51,350 bases of DNA from Mycoplasmataceae bacterium (GCA_031261065.1 JAISKD010000005.1:1-51350); one strand, 5' to 3'. Counted from the first letter of the stretch, positions 1 through 10,555 are shown. The notes: generated from the letters alone by a model not told the origin. Made by a program: numbers and translations.

Positions 1-65
1 TATTTATTTAAATAATATTTGTATATGATTAGAATAGTTTGATGCCAAATTATTAGATGTGAAGA

Positions 66-92
66 AAGACCGGAATTAAACGGTCTTATAAT
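66..92 (+). promoter_or_regulatory. Hairpin plus -10 box upstream of small coiled-coil gene
   Basis: AAGACCG at 66-72 and CGGTCTT at 81-87 form a perfect 7-bp stem with an 8-base loop. The stem is followed directly by TATAAT (87-92). It may be a terminator of a gene left of the window or an operator overlapping the promoter. No T-run follows, so termination is uncertain. Confidence 0.35.
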
Positions 93-99
93 AAATGTG

Positions 100-309
100 A
101 TGAAAATTAATTCCGTAAATATAAAAGCTAAAGGAACTGGCGTAAAAGTTAAGCAACCATCTCTTAGAGAGTTGATTTTAGGTGTTAAGGCAGAATTAAG
201 TGCAAAAATTGATGGTGTTGAGACAAGACTAAGCAAAAGAATAGACATTATTGAATCAAGATTGGATGGAATTGATGCAAGACTTGATAAAAATAATCTT
301 ATTAAGTAG
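100..309 (+). CDS. Small coiled-coil protein, unknown function
   Basis: I do not recognise a family. The 69-residue product has a basic N-terminus, then heptad-like hydrophobic spacing (SLRELILGVKAELSAKI and IDIIESRLDGIDARLD), typical of a short coiled coil and loosely like the coil ends of mycoplasma DUF16-type proteins. I place the start at ATG 100, seven bases after a TATAAT at 87-92; an in-frame GTG at 97 is the alternative. It stands alone and converges on the transferase gene. It could be a remnant of a longer gene. That it is translated is moderately likely; function cannot be given. Confidence 0.45.
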   Translation: MKINSVNIKAKGTGVKVKQPSLRELILGVKAELSAKIDGVETRLSKRIDIIESRLDGIDARLDKNNLIK

Positions 310-352
310 ACTTACAAAAAGGAAAATCTATATCCAACATCAGAATGGTCGT

Positions 353-784
353 CTAGTCTATTTTGGCAACTGCTAAATAATGGTTATCAAAGTCAAATAC
401 TTTATAATTATATTTTTTGCCATTATATACAGCTATACTCCCAGAGGCAATATTAACTTTTAAGACACATTTAATGGATATAAGCTTAAATGTTTTAATT
501 ACAGCCTCTTTTATTGTTCATTCTTTAATATCTGTAATCATAATTTCTTTATTAACTGGACGATCACATGGTTCAATATCTACACCTACATACCCTTCAG
601 TAGAAAAAGCATAAACATCATACTTGTCTGTGTGAGATATAGAAATATACCCTTTATCTAAGTAGGGTTTACCCTGCTCATCTTTTTTAATGTGTTCTAA
701 CCTTTCACTAATTTCGTTCTTTTCACTATTTTTTTTATAGACAAATATTTCATTGCCTTCTCATGAAAAAGTCTTAAATAACAT
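353..784 (-). CDS. 4'-phosphopantetheinyl transferase, short Sfp type
   Basis: Likely moves the phosphopantetheine arm of CoA onto a serine of an acyl-carrier protein. Residues 47-53 (ISISHTD) match the Sfp 'LSHS' segment, 66-71 (VGVDIE) carry the Mg-binding Asp69 and Glu71, and 87-94 (KEWTIKEA, Trp by TGA) is the WxxKEA signature. With 143 residues it lacks much of the N-terminal half of Sfp (about 230 aa), so it is a minimal form. Start is ATG 784, six bases after TATATT (791-796 on the minus strand), back-to-back with fhs. No carrier-protein gene lies in the window. Family confidence is good; substrate is inferred. Confidence 0.78.
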
Positions 785-790
785 ATATTT

Positions 791-798
791 AATATACT
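791..798. promoter_or_regulatory. Overlapping divergent -10 boxes (PPTase / fhs)
   Basis: TATACT at 793-798 lies nine bases before the fhs ATG on the plus strand. The same stretch read on the minus strand gives TATATT at 796-791, six bases before the transferase ATG. The two genes start only 23 bases apart, so RNA polymerase could probably serve only one direction at a time. This is inferred from sequence only. Confidence 0.5.
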
Positions 799-807
799 AT
801 TAATAGG

Positions 808-2382
808 ATGCAAAAGATTACAAGTGTTGCAAAGAAATTTAAAATAATTCCTGATGATTTATTCCTTTATGGCGATTATATCGCCAAGATAAACCCTATT
901 GTTAAGAAACCAGCTAATGACAAAAAGCTTATTTTAGTTACAGCAACTTCTCCAACTCCAGCAGGTGAAGGGAAGACTACAACATCAATTGGTTTATGCG
1001 ATGCATTAAATAAAATTAAGGTTAAAACAATTGTTGCTTTACGTGAACCATCAATGGGTCCAGTATTTGGAGTTAAAGGTGGAGCTAACGGAGGAGGAAT
1101 GGCACAGATAGTTCCAAAGGATGAAATAAACTTCCATTTCACAGGAGATATCCACGCCATTACTTCTGCAAATAATTTAATTTCTGCATGTATCGACAAT
1201 AACATCTACTGAGGAAACTCATTAAAAATAGATCCAAATAAGATTGTTTGAAAACGTGTTTTAGATGTTAATGACCGTTCATTAAGAAAAGTTGAAATAA
1301 CTATTAATGATAAAACAGGAATTAAATATAAATCAGGTTTTGACATAACTGTGGCATCAGAGTTAATGGCTGTTTTCTGTTTAGCTATAAATGAAACAGA
1401 TTTAAAACAAAGAATCGAAAAGATGATTATTGCCTACACATCTGATGACACACCAATCTATGTTAAAGACTTAAACATTGTTAATGCTTTACTAAAAATT
1501 CTTAAAGATGCAATTAAACCTAACATTGTTCAGACACTTGAAGGAAACCTTGCAATTGTCCATGGAGGTCCATTTGCTAATATCGCCCATGGTTGTAACT
1601 CTTTACTTGCAACAAGAACAGCTCTTAACCTAGCTGACTGTGTTGTAACAGAAGCAGGATTTGCAAGTGACCTTGGAGCTGAAAAATTCTTTGACATAGT
1701 TTGTAGTGTTGGTCAACTTAAACCGGATTGCGCCGTAATTGTTACATCAACAAGATCACTTAAGATGCATGGTGGCGTTCTTAAAGATAATCTTAAAGAA
1801 CAAAACCTTGATGCACTTAAAGTAGGCATGACAAATTTACAACAACATATTAAAAATATAAGTGCATTTGAAATTCCATTTATAGTTTCTTTAACTCAAC
1901 TTGATATTTCTTTGCCTGAAGAAATAGAATATGTTGTAAGTTATCTTAAAAAGAACAAAATCAATTATGCTCTAAACTCATCATTTGAAGAAGGATCTAA
2001 GGGAGCAGTTGATTTAGCAAGAAAAGTTATGAAGATTTCTGCAAAAAAATCATCGCTTCTACCAGTTTATTCAAAGAATGAATCATTGGATAAAAAAATA
2101 GAATCTATTTGTCAAAGATGCTATGGAGCATCTGGCGTTGTGTATAGCGATGAAGCCAAGGCCAAACTAGCTAAGTATAAGAATACAAAAATGTATGTTT
2201 GTATGGCTAAAACACCAATTAGTTTAACAGATGATGAAAAGGTATTAACTATTAATAAACCTTTTAAAATACATGTAAAAGATTTACTAGTATCAAATGG
2301 AGCTGATTTCATTGTTGTTATAACTGGTAATATATTCAGAATGCCCGGTTTACCAAAAATACCAGAAGCTAGTAAAATGTAA
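808..2382 (+). CDS. fhs: Formate-tetrahydrofolate ligase
   Basis: Joins formate to tetrahydrofolate with ATP, giving 10-formyl-THF for purines and initiator-tRNA formylation. The 524-residue product (family about 555) has the P-loop [13 protein letters not shown] near 50-62, then the conserved [19 protein letters not shown] stretch and a C-terminal [10 protein letters not shown]. Several Trp codons are TGA. Start at ATG 808 has AGG just before it and a TATACT box nine bases upstream. tilS starts two bases after its stop, so they are co-transcribed. Formate can come from the pyruvate formate-lyase encoded at the right end of the window. Confidence 0.95.
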
Positions 2383-2383
2383 T

Positions 2384-3262
2384 ATGATTATCGCTGCTGT
2401 ATCAGGTGGTCCAGACTCAATGGCCATGCTAGATAAATATAAGAATGACATCAGCGCTGTTTGCCATATTAACTATAATAAAAGGCCAACAGCTCTAAGA
2501 GATGAAGAGATTGTTAATAACTATTGTAAATTAAATCACATCAAGTGTTTTACATTATTTTGTTCTAAGGAAGTATATGCATCATATAAATCTGAAATAA
2601 ATTTTCAATCAAAAGCTAGAAAAATACGTTATGATTTTTTCGTTAAAACTGCAAAAGAGCTAGGAGCTGATACTTTGTATATTGCTCATAATAAAGATGA
2701 TTTTGTTGAAACCGCTATTATGCAAATGAATAAGAAATCAAAATCATTATTTTATGGGATAGCAAAAGATGGAGCGTATCATGACCTTTTGATCAAAAGA
2801 CCATTAATAAACATTAGAAAACAATCACTTGAAAATTATTGTATTTCTAATCATATCCCCTATGGAATAGATGAATCTAATTTAACAGATTTATACACCC
2901 GTAATATAATCCGTAAAAAAATTAAGAAGATGTCTAATGATGAGTTTAAAAAAGTATTAAAAGAAATTGCTGATTATAACAAAGCTAACTCATCACTAAG
3001 ACTCCGTGTTAAAAAAGCATATAAGACATGAGAAAAAAATTCATTCAGTGTTTCTTGATATAAAAAACTTGATAAAGAAATAAAGACATTTGTCATTTAT
3101 GAATTTTTAGTTTCTCATGAACTATCAAATCCTAACTTCAACAAACAGAATGATATTGCGAATTTTGTTTGTTCGCCAAAAGGTAATGTCAAATATAGGT
3201 TAGGTAATGGTGATTTATTGCTAAAAACAAATGTTATAACAATTGAATATGGCAAAAAATAA
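2384..3262 (+). CDS. tilS: tRNA(Ile)-lysidine synthetase
   Basis: Modifies C34 of the CAU-anticodon tRNA-Ile to lysidine, so that AUA is read as isoleucine; essential where AUA is common, as here. The PP-loop SGGPDS is at residues 7-12, followed by HINYNKR and, near 105, the conserved IAHNKDDFVET. It has 292 residues, on the short side because the C-terminal substrate domains are reduced. Two TGA codons near 3029 and 3059 must be read as Trp to reach the true stop. It follows fhs by one base and overlaps the next small gene by 14 nt. Confidence 0.92.
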
Positions 3263-3398
3263 AACACTTGAAGACGCTGAAAAATTTTATGCTGGTGTTA
3301 AGACCAAGAAAAATATTCCATGAGCCTATATTTGAACCACTGTAATTGCTCTGATATTTTTAGCCTGCGTAATAATTCCAATTGTTATTTTTTGTTAA
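3249..3398 (+). CDS. 49-aa single-pass membrane protein
   Basis: Unrecognised. The product begins MAKNKTLEDAEKFYAGVKTK, a charged cytoplasmic-looking segment, then has a hydrophobic helix of about 21 residues ending VIIPIVIFC. Two Trp are encoded by TGA. The size and topology recall SecE, but a clear secE sits at 29.2 kb, so I do not call it that. It overlaps tilS by 14 nt and must use a site inside tilS for initiation. Its reality rests on an intact frame and a plausible helix. Confidence 0.55.
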
Positions 3399-3465
3399 GA
3401 GCAAAATGGATCACAAATATGGGCGGTTGAACCTTATCTTTTTCAGCCATATTTAATTTGTTATT

Positions 3466-3471
3466 TATAAT
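3466..3471 (+). promoter_or_regulatory. -10 box of hprK, leaderless spacing
   Basis: TATAAT ends six bases before the hprK ATG at 3478 with no ribosome-binding site between. A transcript starting seven bases after the box would begin on the ATG itself. Confidence 0.6.
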
Positions 3472-3477
3472 AACATT

Positions 3478-4398
3478 ATGAGCAAGTTCATCAATTCTGC
3501 AACCGCTGGAGAAGTTTGTCAATATCTAGGACTTAAAGTTCTTAATGAAGGAGATATGAATGCTGAAATTAGTTTTTCAAATATTTACCGTGCAGATTTT
3601 GAATTAGCTGGACATAAACACTTAGATTCACTAAAATCTTTAGTCTTATGAAGCGGTATTGAATCAAGTTTTTTAGACAGCTATACTTCACTTAAGAAAA
3701 TAATCGATATTATTTCTGTAATCGTTGAAATGCACCCACCAGGAATAGTTGTTACTGAAAAATTTAAATACACTAACAATCTATTAAAAATTGCTAAGAG
3801 AGAAAATGTAAATGTTTTCTACACAAATATGGCTTCTGCTGAATTTACATCAGCTGCAGAAACATACATTTCAAGAAAGATTGCTAAATACACTATCATC
3901 CATGGAGCAATAGTCCAAATATTTGGTGTAGGTGTTTTAATAAAAGGAGAATCCGGAGTTGGTAAATCAGAACTTGTAATGCAACTTGTTGATAAAGGTC
4001 ATATATTTATTGGCGATGATGCTGTTGACGTTGCTAGATTTGGTAATATTTTGTTTGGTAAAACCAATAAATATGCAGACCGTTTTGTAGAAGTTAAAGG
4101 TTTGGGAATGGTTGATATTGAAAAGGTGTGTGGTGTACAAAAAATGTTACCATCTTGCAACATTGAAATGGTTATTGAAATTGTTGACGGATCAAAACAA
4201 AAAAATGAATTTGACCGTTCAAGACAACAAGTTAAAACAACAAGAATATGCGGTATAAATTTACCATACTATACAGTATCTCGTGTTGCTGCAATTGCTG
4301 AAAATTGTGTAGTCGATTATAAACTACGAAATGCTGGTCATGAACCAATGATTAACTATAATGAACATATTACTAATACAGAAATGGAGGAGAAATAA
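3478..4398 (+). CDS. hprK: HPr kinase/phosphorylase
   Basis: Phosphorylates and dephosphorylates Ser46 of HPr, controlling the sugar phosphotransferase system. The 306-residue product matches the family (about 310). It has the N-terminal domain with MHPPGIVVT near 85, catalytic HGA at 142-144, Walker A GESGVGKS at 157-164, and the VKGLGMVDIE stretch that is the family signature. Start is ATG 3478, six bases after TATAAT; the upstream frame has no better start. The stop overlaps the lgt ATG by one base. The hprK-lgt-trxB-whiA order is common in Firmicutes and mollicutes. Confidence 0.95.
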
Positions 4399-5387
4399 TG
4401 AATTTTTTAAGTGTTGTTCCACCAGATCATCCATTTGGACCTAATACCCATATCGCCTTCACAATTGGCAGCACAGAAATTGCATGATATGGTATAACAA
4501 TGTTCCTTGGTATATTCTCTGCCGTCCTATTCATTTGTATAAAGATGTGAAAATGATATAAGATACCAGTTGACGTATTCTATTATTTTGCTATTATTGC
4601 TATACCTACAGCATTACTTGGGGCAAGATTTTGGTCTTGTGTAATTGGTGATGCATCATGAGGAGAATATTGAAACTTCAGAAGTGGTGGTCTAGCAATT
4701 GAAGGTGGAGTTATGGCTGTGGTGCTTATAGCACTAATTTATTTCCCTTCAATTCTAAATAGACCAAAGTTTCAAATTAGAGATAATACATTAGATGGTG
4801 GTGGTCTTGTTAGACAAATATCAATTTGAGTATATGCTGATTGTATTGTACCAGCCATTCTAATTGGACAAGTTATTGGACGTTGAGGAAACTATGCTAA
4901 CCAAGAGTTATATGGACCAGTTGTTACAGGCGAAGGATTCCAACACTTCTTAGCAAAGTTTCTTCCAGGAATGTATATGCAAGATGTCGACCAACAATAT
5001 CACCAACCATTCTTTCTATGAGAAGGTATATGTAATTTATTTGGATTTATCATCATTTTCTTTTTACTTGATTTAATTAAGAACAGAAAAATAAGAAAAT
5101 GTGGAGACCTAGCAATTATTTATTTCTTATGATATGGAATAGTTAGAATATGTCTACAACCATTCAGAGCTGGAGATGGTGGACATGCAGCTAATATGAT
5201 CACAACTGAGCTTTGAATTGCGGCCGCTGTTGTTTTATTAGTATTGAACCACCTTGTATTTCCAAGACTAAGAAAATATAAGATGCTTGACTGACCAAAA
5301 GTATTTGTAAATAAATTCTTTGGTGTTAAGAAATATAAATACACAGAAAAGAAAGGGTCAGAAATTTTTTACTATAGGGGGTTATAA
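4398..5387 (+). CDS. lgt: Prolipoprotein diacylglyceryl transferase
   Basis: Transfers diacylglycerol from phosphatidylglycerol to the lipobox cysteine of prelipoproteins in the membrane. The 329-residue product has several hydrophobic spans and the Lgt signature around 4858-4900 (GQVIGRWGNYANQELYG, Trp by TGA). It is broken by many TGA-Trp codons, the reason short frames on the other strand look longer. A strong GGAGGAG (4386-4392) precedes the ATG, which overlaps the hprK stop. Its likely clients here are the LRR lipoproteins and the 772-aa lipoprotein. Confidence 0.93.
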
Positions 5388-6319
5388 TGGGATTAGAGTC
5401 AATAGTTGTAGGAGATTCAAATTTATATGATGCGCTTATCATTGGTGGTGGGCCAGCTGGATTAAGTGCCGCACTTTATTTAGCTCGTGCTAATAAACGT
5501 GTTGGATTTATTGAGAAGAATAATCCAGGTGGTAAATTAGTTTCTATTGCTGAAATAAAGAACTATCCAGGTTTTGCTAATGTTTCAGGTAATGACCTAG
5601 CTATGAGTTTCTTTAATCAAGCAACTGAAGCTGGAGCTGAATATATTTGAGGTGATGTTATCAAAATTGATCAGAAACAAGGTTATCAGATTGTTTATAC
5701 AAGAGAAGGAAACACAATGTATGCTAAGACATTAATCATTGCTTCTGGAACAACTGAAACTAAATTAGGAGTTCGGGGTGAGAATGAATACTTACAAAAA
5801 GGTATATCATATTGTGTTTTATGTGATGGTATATTAGCAAAGAATTGTAAAACAGCAGTTATCGGTTCAAATCAATCTGCTGTTGGTTCAGTAAAATACT
5901 TAGCCGGTATAGCATCAAAATTATACTTTGTTGTATTAGATGAATCAATCGATGTTTCTGATGTTCCTAATAATGTAGAAATTATTAAGGGGTCTAAAAT
6001 TTCATTGTTTAGTGGTAATGGTAGAGCGCTAACTTCAATGCTACTTTCCGGTGCAGTAAGTAAAGAGATAATGATTGACTATGCTTTTATAATTAATGGC
6101 ATATCTGCATCAACAGATTTCATCAATAATAAGGAATTACTTACAAACGATAATATAATTAAAGTAGATAACAGCAACAAGAACACTGCTATACCAGGAA
6201 TCTTCTCAGCGGGTGACGTAAGTAGAAGTTCCAATAAGCAAGTTGTAACAGCTGTATCAGATGGAGCGATTGCAGCAACAAGTGCAATAGCATACATCAA
6301 TAGCAAATTTAAGAAATAA
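5387..6319 (+). CDS. trxB: Thioredoxin reductase
   Basis: FAD enzyme that passes NADPH electrons to thioredoxin. The FAD-binding GGGPAG is at residues 20-25, the redox-active CVLC at 143-146 (usual form CATC), and the C-terminal FAD motif GIFSAGDV near 272. Length 310 is normal. The NADPH-binding region (IGSNQSAVGS) departs from the usual GGGxxA pattern, so cofactor preference may differ; this is an inference. AGGGGG (5376-5381) serves as ribosome site, and the ATG overlaps the lgt stop. Confidence 0.92.
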
Positions 6320-6320
6320 T

Positions 6321-6515
6321 ATGGCAGTTAATAAAGAATTTATAGAATGACTAGAAGCACAAGATAACGGAAAGGGTTGAGTTAAGACTCATTTCGTTGC
6401 TAAGAAATATAAGGAACTACACACCGAAGTAGTAAAACCTACAGTTGTTTACACACAACCTAAAACTGAAGGTACAAGGGCTAGCTGAAAAGATTTAATG
6501 AATGCTAAAAAATAA
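6321..6515 (+). CDS. 64-aa conserved-looking small protein
   Basis: Unrecognised. It is hydrophilic and Lys-rich, with three TGA-encoded Trp residues (for example EFIEWLEAQ and TRASWKDLM), no membrane segment and no cysteines. It starts one base after the trxB stop and runs 14 nt into whiA, so it is part of the hprK-whiA operon. Translational coupling to whiA is likely. Function cannot be given. Confidence 0.55.
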
Positions 6516-7440
6516 TTCAGATATAACTTTTAGCGAATCTGTAAAGGATGAGCTAAGCCGCATAAAATATTCTCCTGCAGAAATGGCAATAATATTAAGG
6601 AGTTTTCTATTAAACAACCTTGTTATATCAATGTCTAATACTCAGAAATGAGAAATTAACTCTAAACTACAAAGTACAATAAAATTGATTCACTCATTTT
6701 TTTCTAAATTGTTTAATGTTAAACAAGAAATTTCTTTTACTGAAGTTGGGAAGTTTGATAATAAAAGAAATTACAAACTAACAATTACTGGTGATTTAGA
6801 GAAGATAGAGAAACAAATTAAATTATTTAATGAATGGCCTAAATCTTCTACACCGTCTGAAAATAAATGTTTTTTAATTGGTGCATTTCTTTCTGGTGGA
6901 TCTATCTCTTCATTTGCAACAAAGAGTACATATAGTCTAAGCCTTCGTTCTAAAAATAAAAACTACCTAATAGCTGCACAAGATATTCTTAGTAAATTCA
7001 ATATTTCCGTTACCATTGCTGAACGTAGAAATGAACATATTCTCTATATTAAGAAAGCCTCAAGCTTAAGTGACTTTTTAAAAATTATTGGTACCAACAA
7101 TAAAATGCTTGAGTTTGAAGAAATAATTATAGCACGTGACTATATAAATCAAATGCATCGTCTTGTAAACCTCGATGTTTCAAATATGAGAAAGACAAGT
7201 TCTGCATCTGTTAAATATATCACCATGATAAATTCAATTATTAATACACCCGAATATAATAAACAGTCTGCCAAGTTTAAAACATACTGTTTATTAAGAA
7301 AACAAAATCCAGGTTATTCTTTAGACACATTATCTAAGAAAATGGGAGATCAAAAATTGCCTGTTACAAAGGGTGGTATTAATCACTTGAACATGAAGAT
7401 TAAAAAGATTTATATGTCTTTGAATTCAAAGAAATTATAA
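6502..7440 (+). CDS. whiA: WhiA-family DNA-binding protein
   Basis: Homologue of a LAGLIDADG-fold plus helix-turn-helix protein that in Gram-positives affects cell division and chromosome segregation; its role in mollicutes is unclear. FLIGAFLSGGSIS near 128-140 is the LAGLIDADG-like core, and the C-terminal part has LLRKQNPGYSLDTLSKKMG followed by GGINHLNMKIKKI, the helix-turn-helix of WhiA. Length 312 is normal. Starting at ATG 6502 makes it overlap the preceding gene; a TGA at about 6650 is Trp. Its end overlaps cmk by six bases, tail to tail. Confidence 0.88.
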
Positions 7441-8349
7441 AGATATTTTCTTAACTTTAATTTGTTTGTATTGTTTGTGACCCTTAGCAGTTACTGTTAC
7501 TTTTGATTCTTCATCTTTACCAGATATAGTGATTCCTTTAGATTCAGAAGATGACTTAATAGACTTAGCAGTTTTGTATGCTGGTTCTTGTTTTTGTTCT
7601 TTTGATTCAATTTCTACATCTTGTACAACTGCTTTTTCGTCATATGGTACAGGAGATGTTGGTTGATAATTCTTAGTAGCAATGTTTAATTCATCAAGTT
7701 TTGGTAAAACTACGTTTTGAAGTAATAATTTAGCAGCACTATCTTTTGAAATATAGCTGTTATTAAAGATAATTGCTCCTTCTGGTTTAACGAATGGGTC
7801 AATTTCACGTTCTGAATCAACTTTGTCTCTTCAAACAAGCATTGAATATAAGCTTTCACGTTTAGTGTGAGTAGAACAATTCTTTACACGTGATTCATAA
7901 TCGTGTTCAATATATATTTTTAATTGAGCATTAGGAAGAATTTTTGAACCAGTATCACGACCTTCAATAATGATTTGTCTGTGTTTACGAATAATCTTAG
8001 CAATCTTATCCTTAACGATTTTTCTAAATCTTGGATTTTTTGCTAAACCACATGTTACAGAAGACATTTCAAGTGTGTCAATATCGTCTGTAATATTTTT
8101 TTGTTTGTAGAAATATTCGTGGTTACCACCAACGTATATGTAAGCATTCTTTAATTCTTTAAAACGTTCTTCAACAGCGGTGATTGGTAATTCTGTATTC
8201 ATTCAGATATATGCATGACATCTAAATAAATCTCCAGTTGATAAAGAATAAATACCAAGGTGTTCCCCAATATTTTTCATAATTGTTGTCTTTCCTGATT
8301 TTGCTCCACCAGTAATTGTTATTTGCAATTGTTTGTATTTTGATGCCAT
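7435..8349 (-). CDS. cmk: Cytidylate kinase with C-terminal extension
   Basis: Phosphorylates CMP/dCMP with ATP. The P-loop GGAKSGKTT is at residues 14-22, STGDLFR follows the usual YLDTGAMYR position, and IIEGRDTGSKILPNAQLKIY near 127-146 is the CMP-kinase signature. The kinase core ends near residue 220. About 85 further residues, rich in Lys, Glu and Ser, have no family counterpart I know. Start ATG 8349 follows TATAAT (8364-8369) by 14 bases. der often follows cmk, but here whiA converges instead. Confidence 0.85.
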
Positions 8350-8498
8350 ATGTTTATATGTATATTATAAATATTATTCAATATGTAAATCAAAAATGTT
8401 ATTTTTTTATTTTTAATTTATTAATGTGTAAATACAAACGGTATTTTTATATAATTTTTGTGTTGTTAAATTGCTAATAATGTAAAAAATATCAGTAT

Positions 8499-8777
8499 AT
8501 GCAAACAACAAATATAAATTTCAAAACTTCCGTTGAAACAAAAAGACAGTTTAAAGCTTTTTGTGAAAAATTTGGGATAAATATTTCAGCAGCCTTGAAT
8601 ATGGTTATGCGCTCATCTATTGAAAATGAGGAATTGCCCATTAAATCAAAGCAGAATAATGCAAATTCATCCGTAAAAGCATTATTCGATTATTACGCTA
8701 AACATCCCAAACCTTTGGTGAATTGTACTGAAGAAGAATGCGATGCTATGGTGAAAGCATTTAGGTCTGGAAAATAA
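8499..8777 (+). CDS. RelB/DinJ-family antitoxin
   Basis: N-terminal ribbon-helix-helix: the strand TNINFKTSVETK, then helices around FKAFCEKFGINISAALNMVM, a close match to RelB/DinJ. The C-terminal half (ALFDYYAKHPK and later) would wrap a toxin. No RelE/YafQ toxin follows; the next gene is a serine dehydratase, and the only toxin-like gene nearby is the PemK type 1.4 kb on. It could be an orphan antitoxin, half of a split module, or a simple repressor. The family call is fairly sure and the role is inferred. Confidence 0.75.
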   Translation: MQTTNINFKTSVETKRQFKAFCEKFGINISAALNMVMRSSIENEELPIKSKQNNANSSVKALFDYYAKHPKPLVNCTEEECDAMVKAFRSGK

Positions 8778-8814
8778 ATAGTATGAATGTGTAAGTTAAT
8801 CATTAACTATAACA

Positions 8815-8820
8815 CATAAT
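8815..8820 (+). promoter_or_regulatory. -10 box of serine dehydratase gene
   Basis: CATAAT (one change from TATAAT) ends six bases before the ATG at 8827, with no ribosome-binding site, following the same leaderless spacing seen elsewhere in the window. Confidence 0.5.
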
Positions 8821-8826
8821 ATTAAT

Positions 8827-10074
8827 ATGAATTCAATAAGACACACATATAAAATAGGACGTGGTCCTAGTTCTTCACATACAATGGGACCAGCTCGTGC
8901 AGCAACAGAGTTTAGAAAAAGATATGAGGATAAGATCGACAGAATTGAAGTTACTTTATTTGGTTCATTAGCACTTACTGGTAAAGGACACTTAACAGAT
9001 AAGGCTATTGAACTTTCTTTAAAGGGAATTAAAACAAAAATAATCTGAGATGTTAAAACAACTAAATTACCACACCCTAATACTATGTTGTTTGTTGGTT
9101 ATTTAAAAGACAAAGAAGTTGCTAGACTTCAAATTCTTTCTCTCGGCGGTGGAAGTATTAAAATAGTTGGTGAAAACACAAGTGAAAATGAAGCACCAAA
9201 TGTTTATCCGCACCAACATTGTGATGAAATCTTAAAATATTGTAAAACTAAAAAGATCTCTTTATTTCAATATGTTAAGAAATTTGAACCAGCAACAACT
9301 TGACCATTTCTTGAAGAGTGTTGAAAAACAATGAATCATGCAATTGATGTTGGTTTAACTAAGACTGAGAATTTACCAGGAAAAATCAATTTCCCAAGAA
9401 ATGCTAAAAAAGTATATGGAGATGCAGTTAAACAAAAAGATATTGAACTTAAACTAGCAGCATATGCTTATGCTGGTGGTGAATCAAATGCAAGTGGTGA
9501 AATTATTTGTATATGTCCTACAGCTGGTTCTTTTGCTACATTACCTGCTGTACTTAGATATTCTAAAGAAAAATATAAACTTACTGATAAAAAAATAATT
9601 GAAATGCTAGCTGTTGCTGGAATAATAGGAGAGATAGTTAAAACTAATGGTTCAGTTGCTGGAGCAGAAGCTGGGTGTTGTGCTGAAGTTGGTACTGGAT
9701 GTTCAATGGCTGCTGCTGCATTCGCTTATATGCTAGGACTTAGCAATGAACAAATCGCTAATGCTGCTTCATTTGCAATGACTCACCACATTGGATTAAC
9801 TTGTGACCCAGTTCTAGGTTTAGTTCAGTTTCCATGTATAGAAAGAAACGTTGCTGCTGCTAACCGTGCTATAACTGCCGGTAGGTTAGCTAAGAACATT
9901 GGTCAAAACTTATTCTCTTTTGACGAAGTGGTAGAAACAATGACAGTTGCTGGTAGAGCATTACAGTCAGGTTATAGAGAAACATCTACAGCTGGTTTTG
10001 CTAAAACGTATTTAGAGAAGAATAAGAAGAATAAAGGATTTGGTCTTAGCCCTAAAGAAGGTGCCGGAACTTAA
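8827..10074 (+). CDS. sdaA: L-serine dehydratase, iron-sulfur, single chain
   Basis: Deaminates L-serine to pyruvate and ammonia with an oxygen-sensitive [4Fe-4S] cluster. The beta domain comes first ([17 protein letters not shown] near 10-26) and the alpha domain second (near 220 onward) in one 415-residue chain. Candidate cluster ligands are Cys285/292 in [13 protein letters not shown] and Cys326/337 in [17 protein letters not shown] at 9049, 9301 and 9322 are Trp. It starts its own transcript after CATAAT. Pyruvate made here could feed pyruvate formate-lyase, a second sign of anaerobic metabolism. Confidence 0.93.
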
Positions 10075-10183
10075 TCTTACTAAAACTGAACGGTTATCGG
10101 TATGACTATAACCAAGTCTTATTGTTTCTAATTAAAAATAACACAATTATTAGAATCATAGCGGTAATTATAATATATAAAAC

Positions 10184-10555
10184 ATGAGTAAAACTTGGAA
10201 TACCCACAAATGAGAAATGTATATAATTCCGGAAAGAATTATTAAGAATCATCCGGGAATGGATGTTAATAAAACAAGACCAGTTGTAGTTCTGAGCAAT
10301 AGCCAAAAATTAAATTATAAAGCTCTGATTGTTGAATGCACAACCAAATACCACCCTGGTTACATTAAACTGTTTGCCTATTTTTCCAAATTTCATAATT
10401 GTGAAAAAACTTCATATATTGCTATTGATAAAATTCATACAATAGATACTAAATATTTACAATACAAAAATAAGATAGGACATATAGTTAAGATTCCTTT
10501 GGAAACTAGAAAACTACTTTTAGATTTTATTAGTGAGATAATTTATAGCGACTAA
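10184..10555 (+). CDS. PemK/MazF-type endoribonuclease toxin-like protein
   Basis: Family members cut mRNA at short sequences. The 123-residue product keeps the core strand NKTRPVVVLSN with the conserved Arg-Pro, a middle strand ALIVECTT, and SYIAIDKIHTIDTKYL, matching the S.I..DQIRTIDK.RL block of the family. The usual N-terminal GDI segment is weak. I extend the start to ATG 10184 through a TGA-Trp. No antitoxin adjoins; the RelB-like gene is 1.4 kb upstream beyond the serine dehydratase. It ends in a strong terminator. Confidence 0.72.

Noticed and set aside
417-614. Plus-strand 65-aa open frame
   Set aside because: It lies wholly antisense to the phosphopantetheinyl transferase gene, which carries clear family motifs once TGA is read as Trp.
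3249-3398. Calling the 49-aa membrane protein SecE
   Set aside because: A better secE, with the VxWxTRK motif and the rpmG/nusG context, is at 29206-29682.
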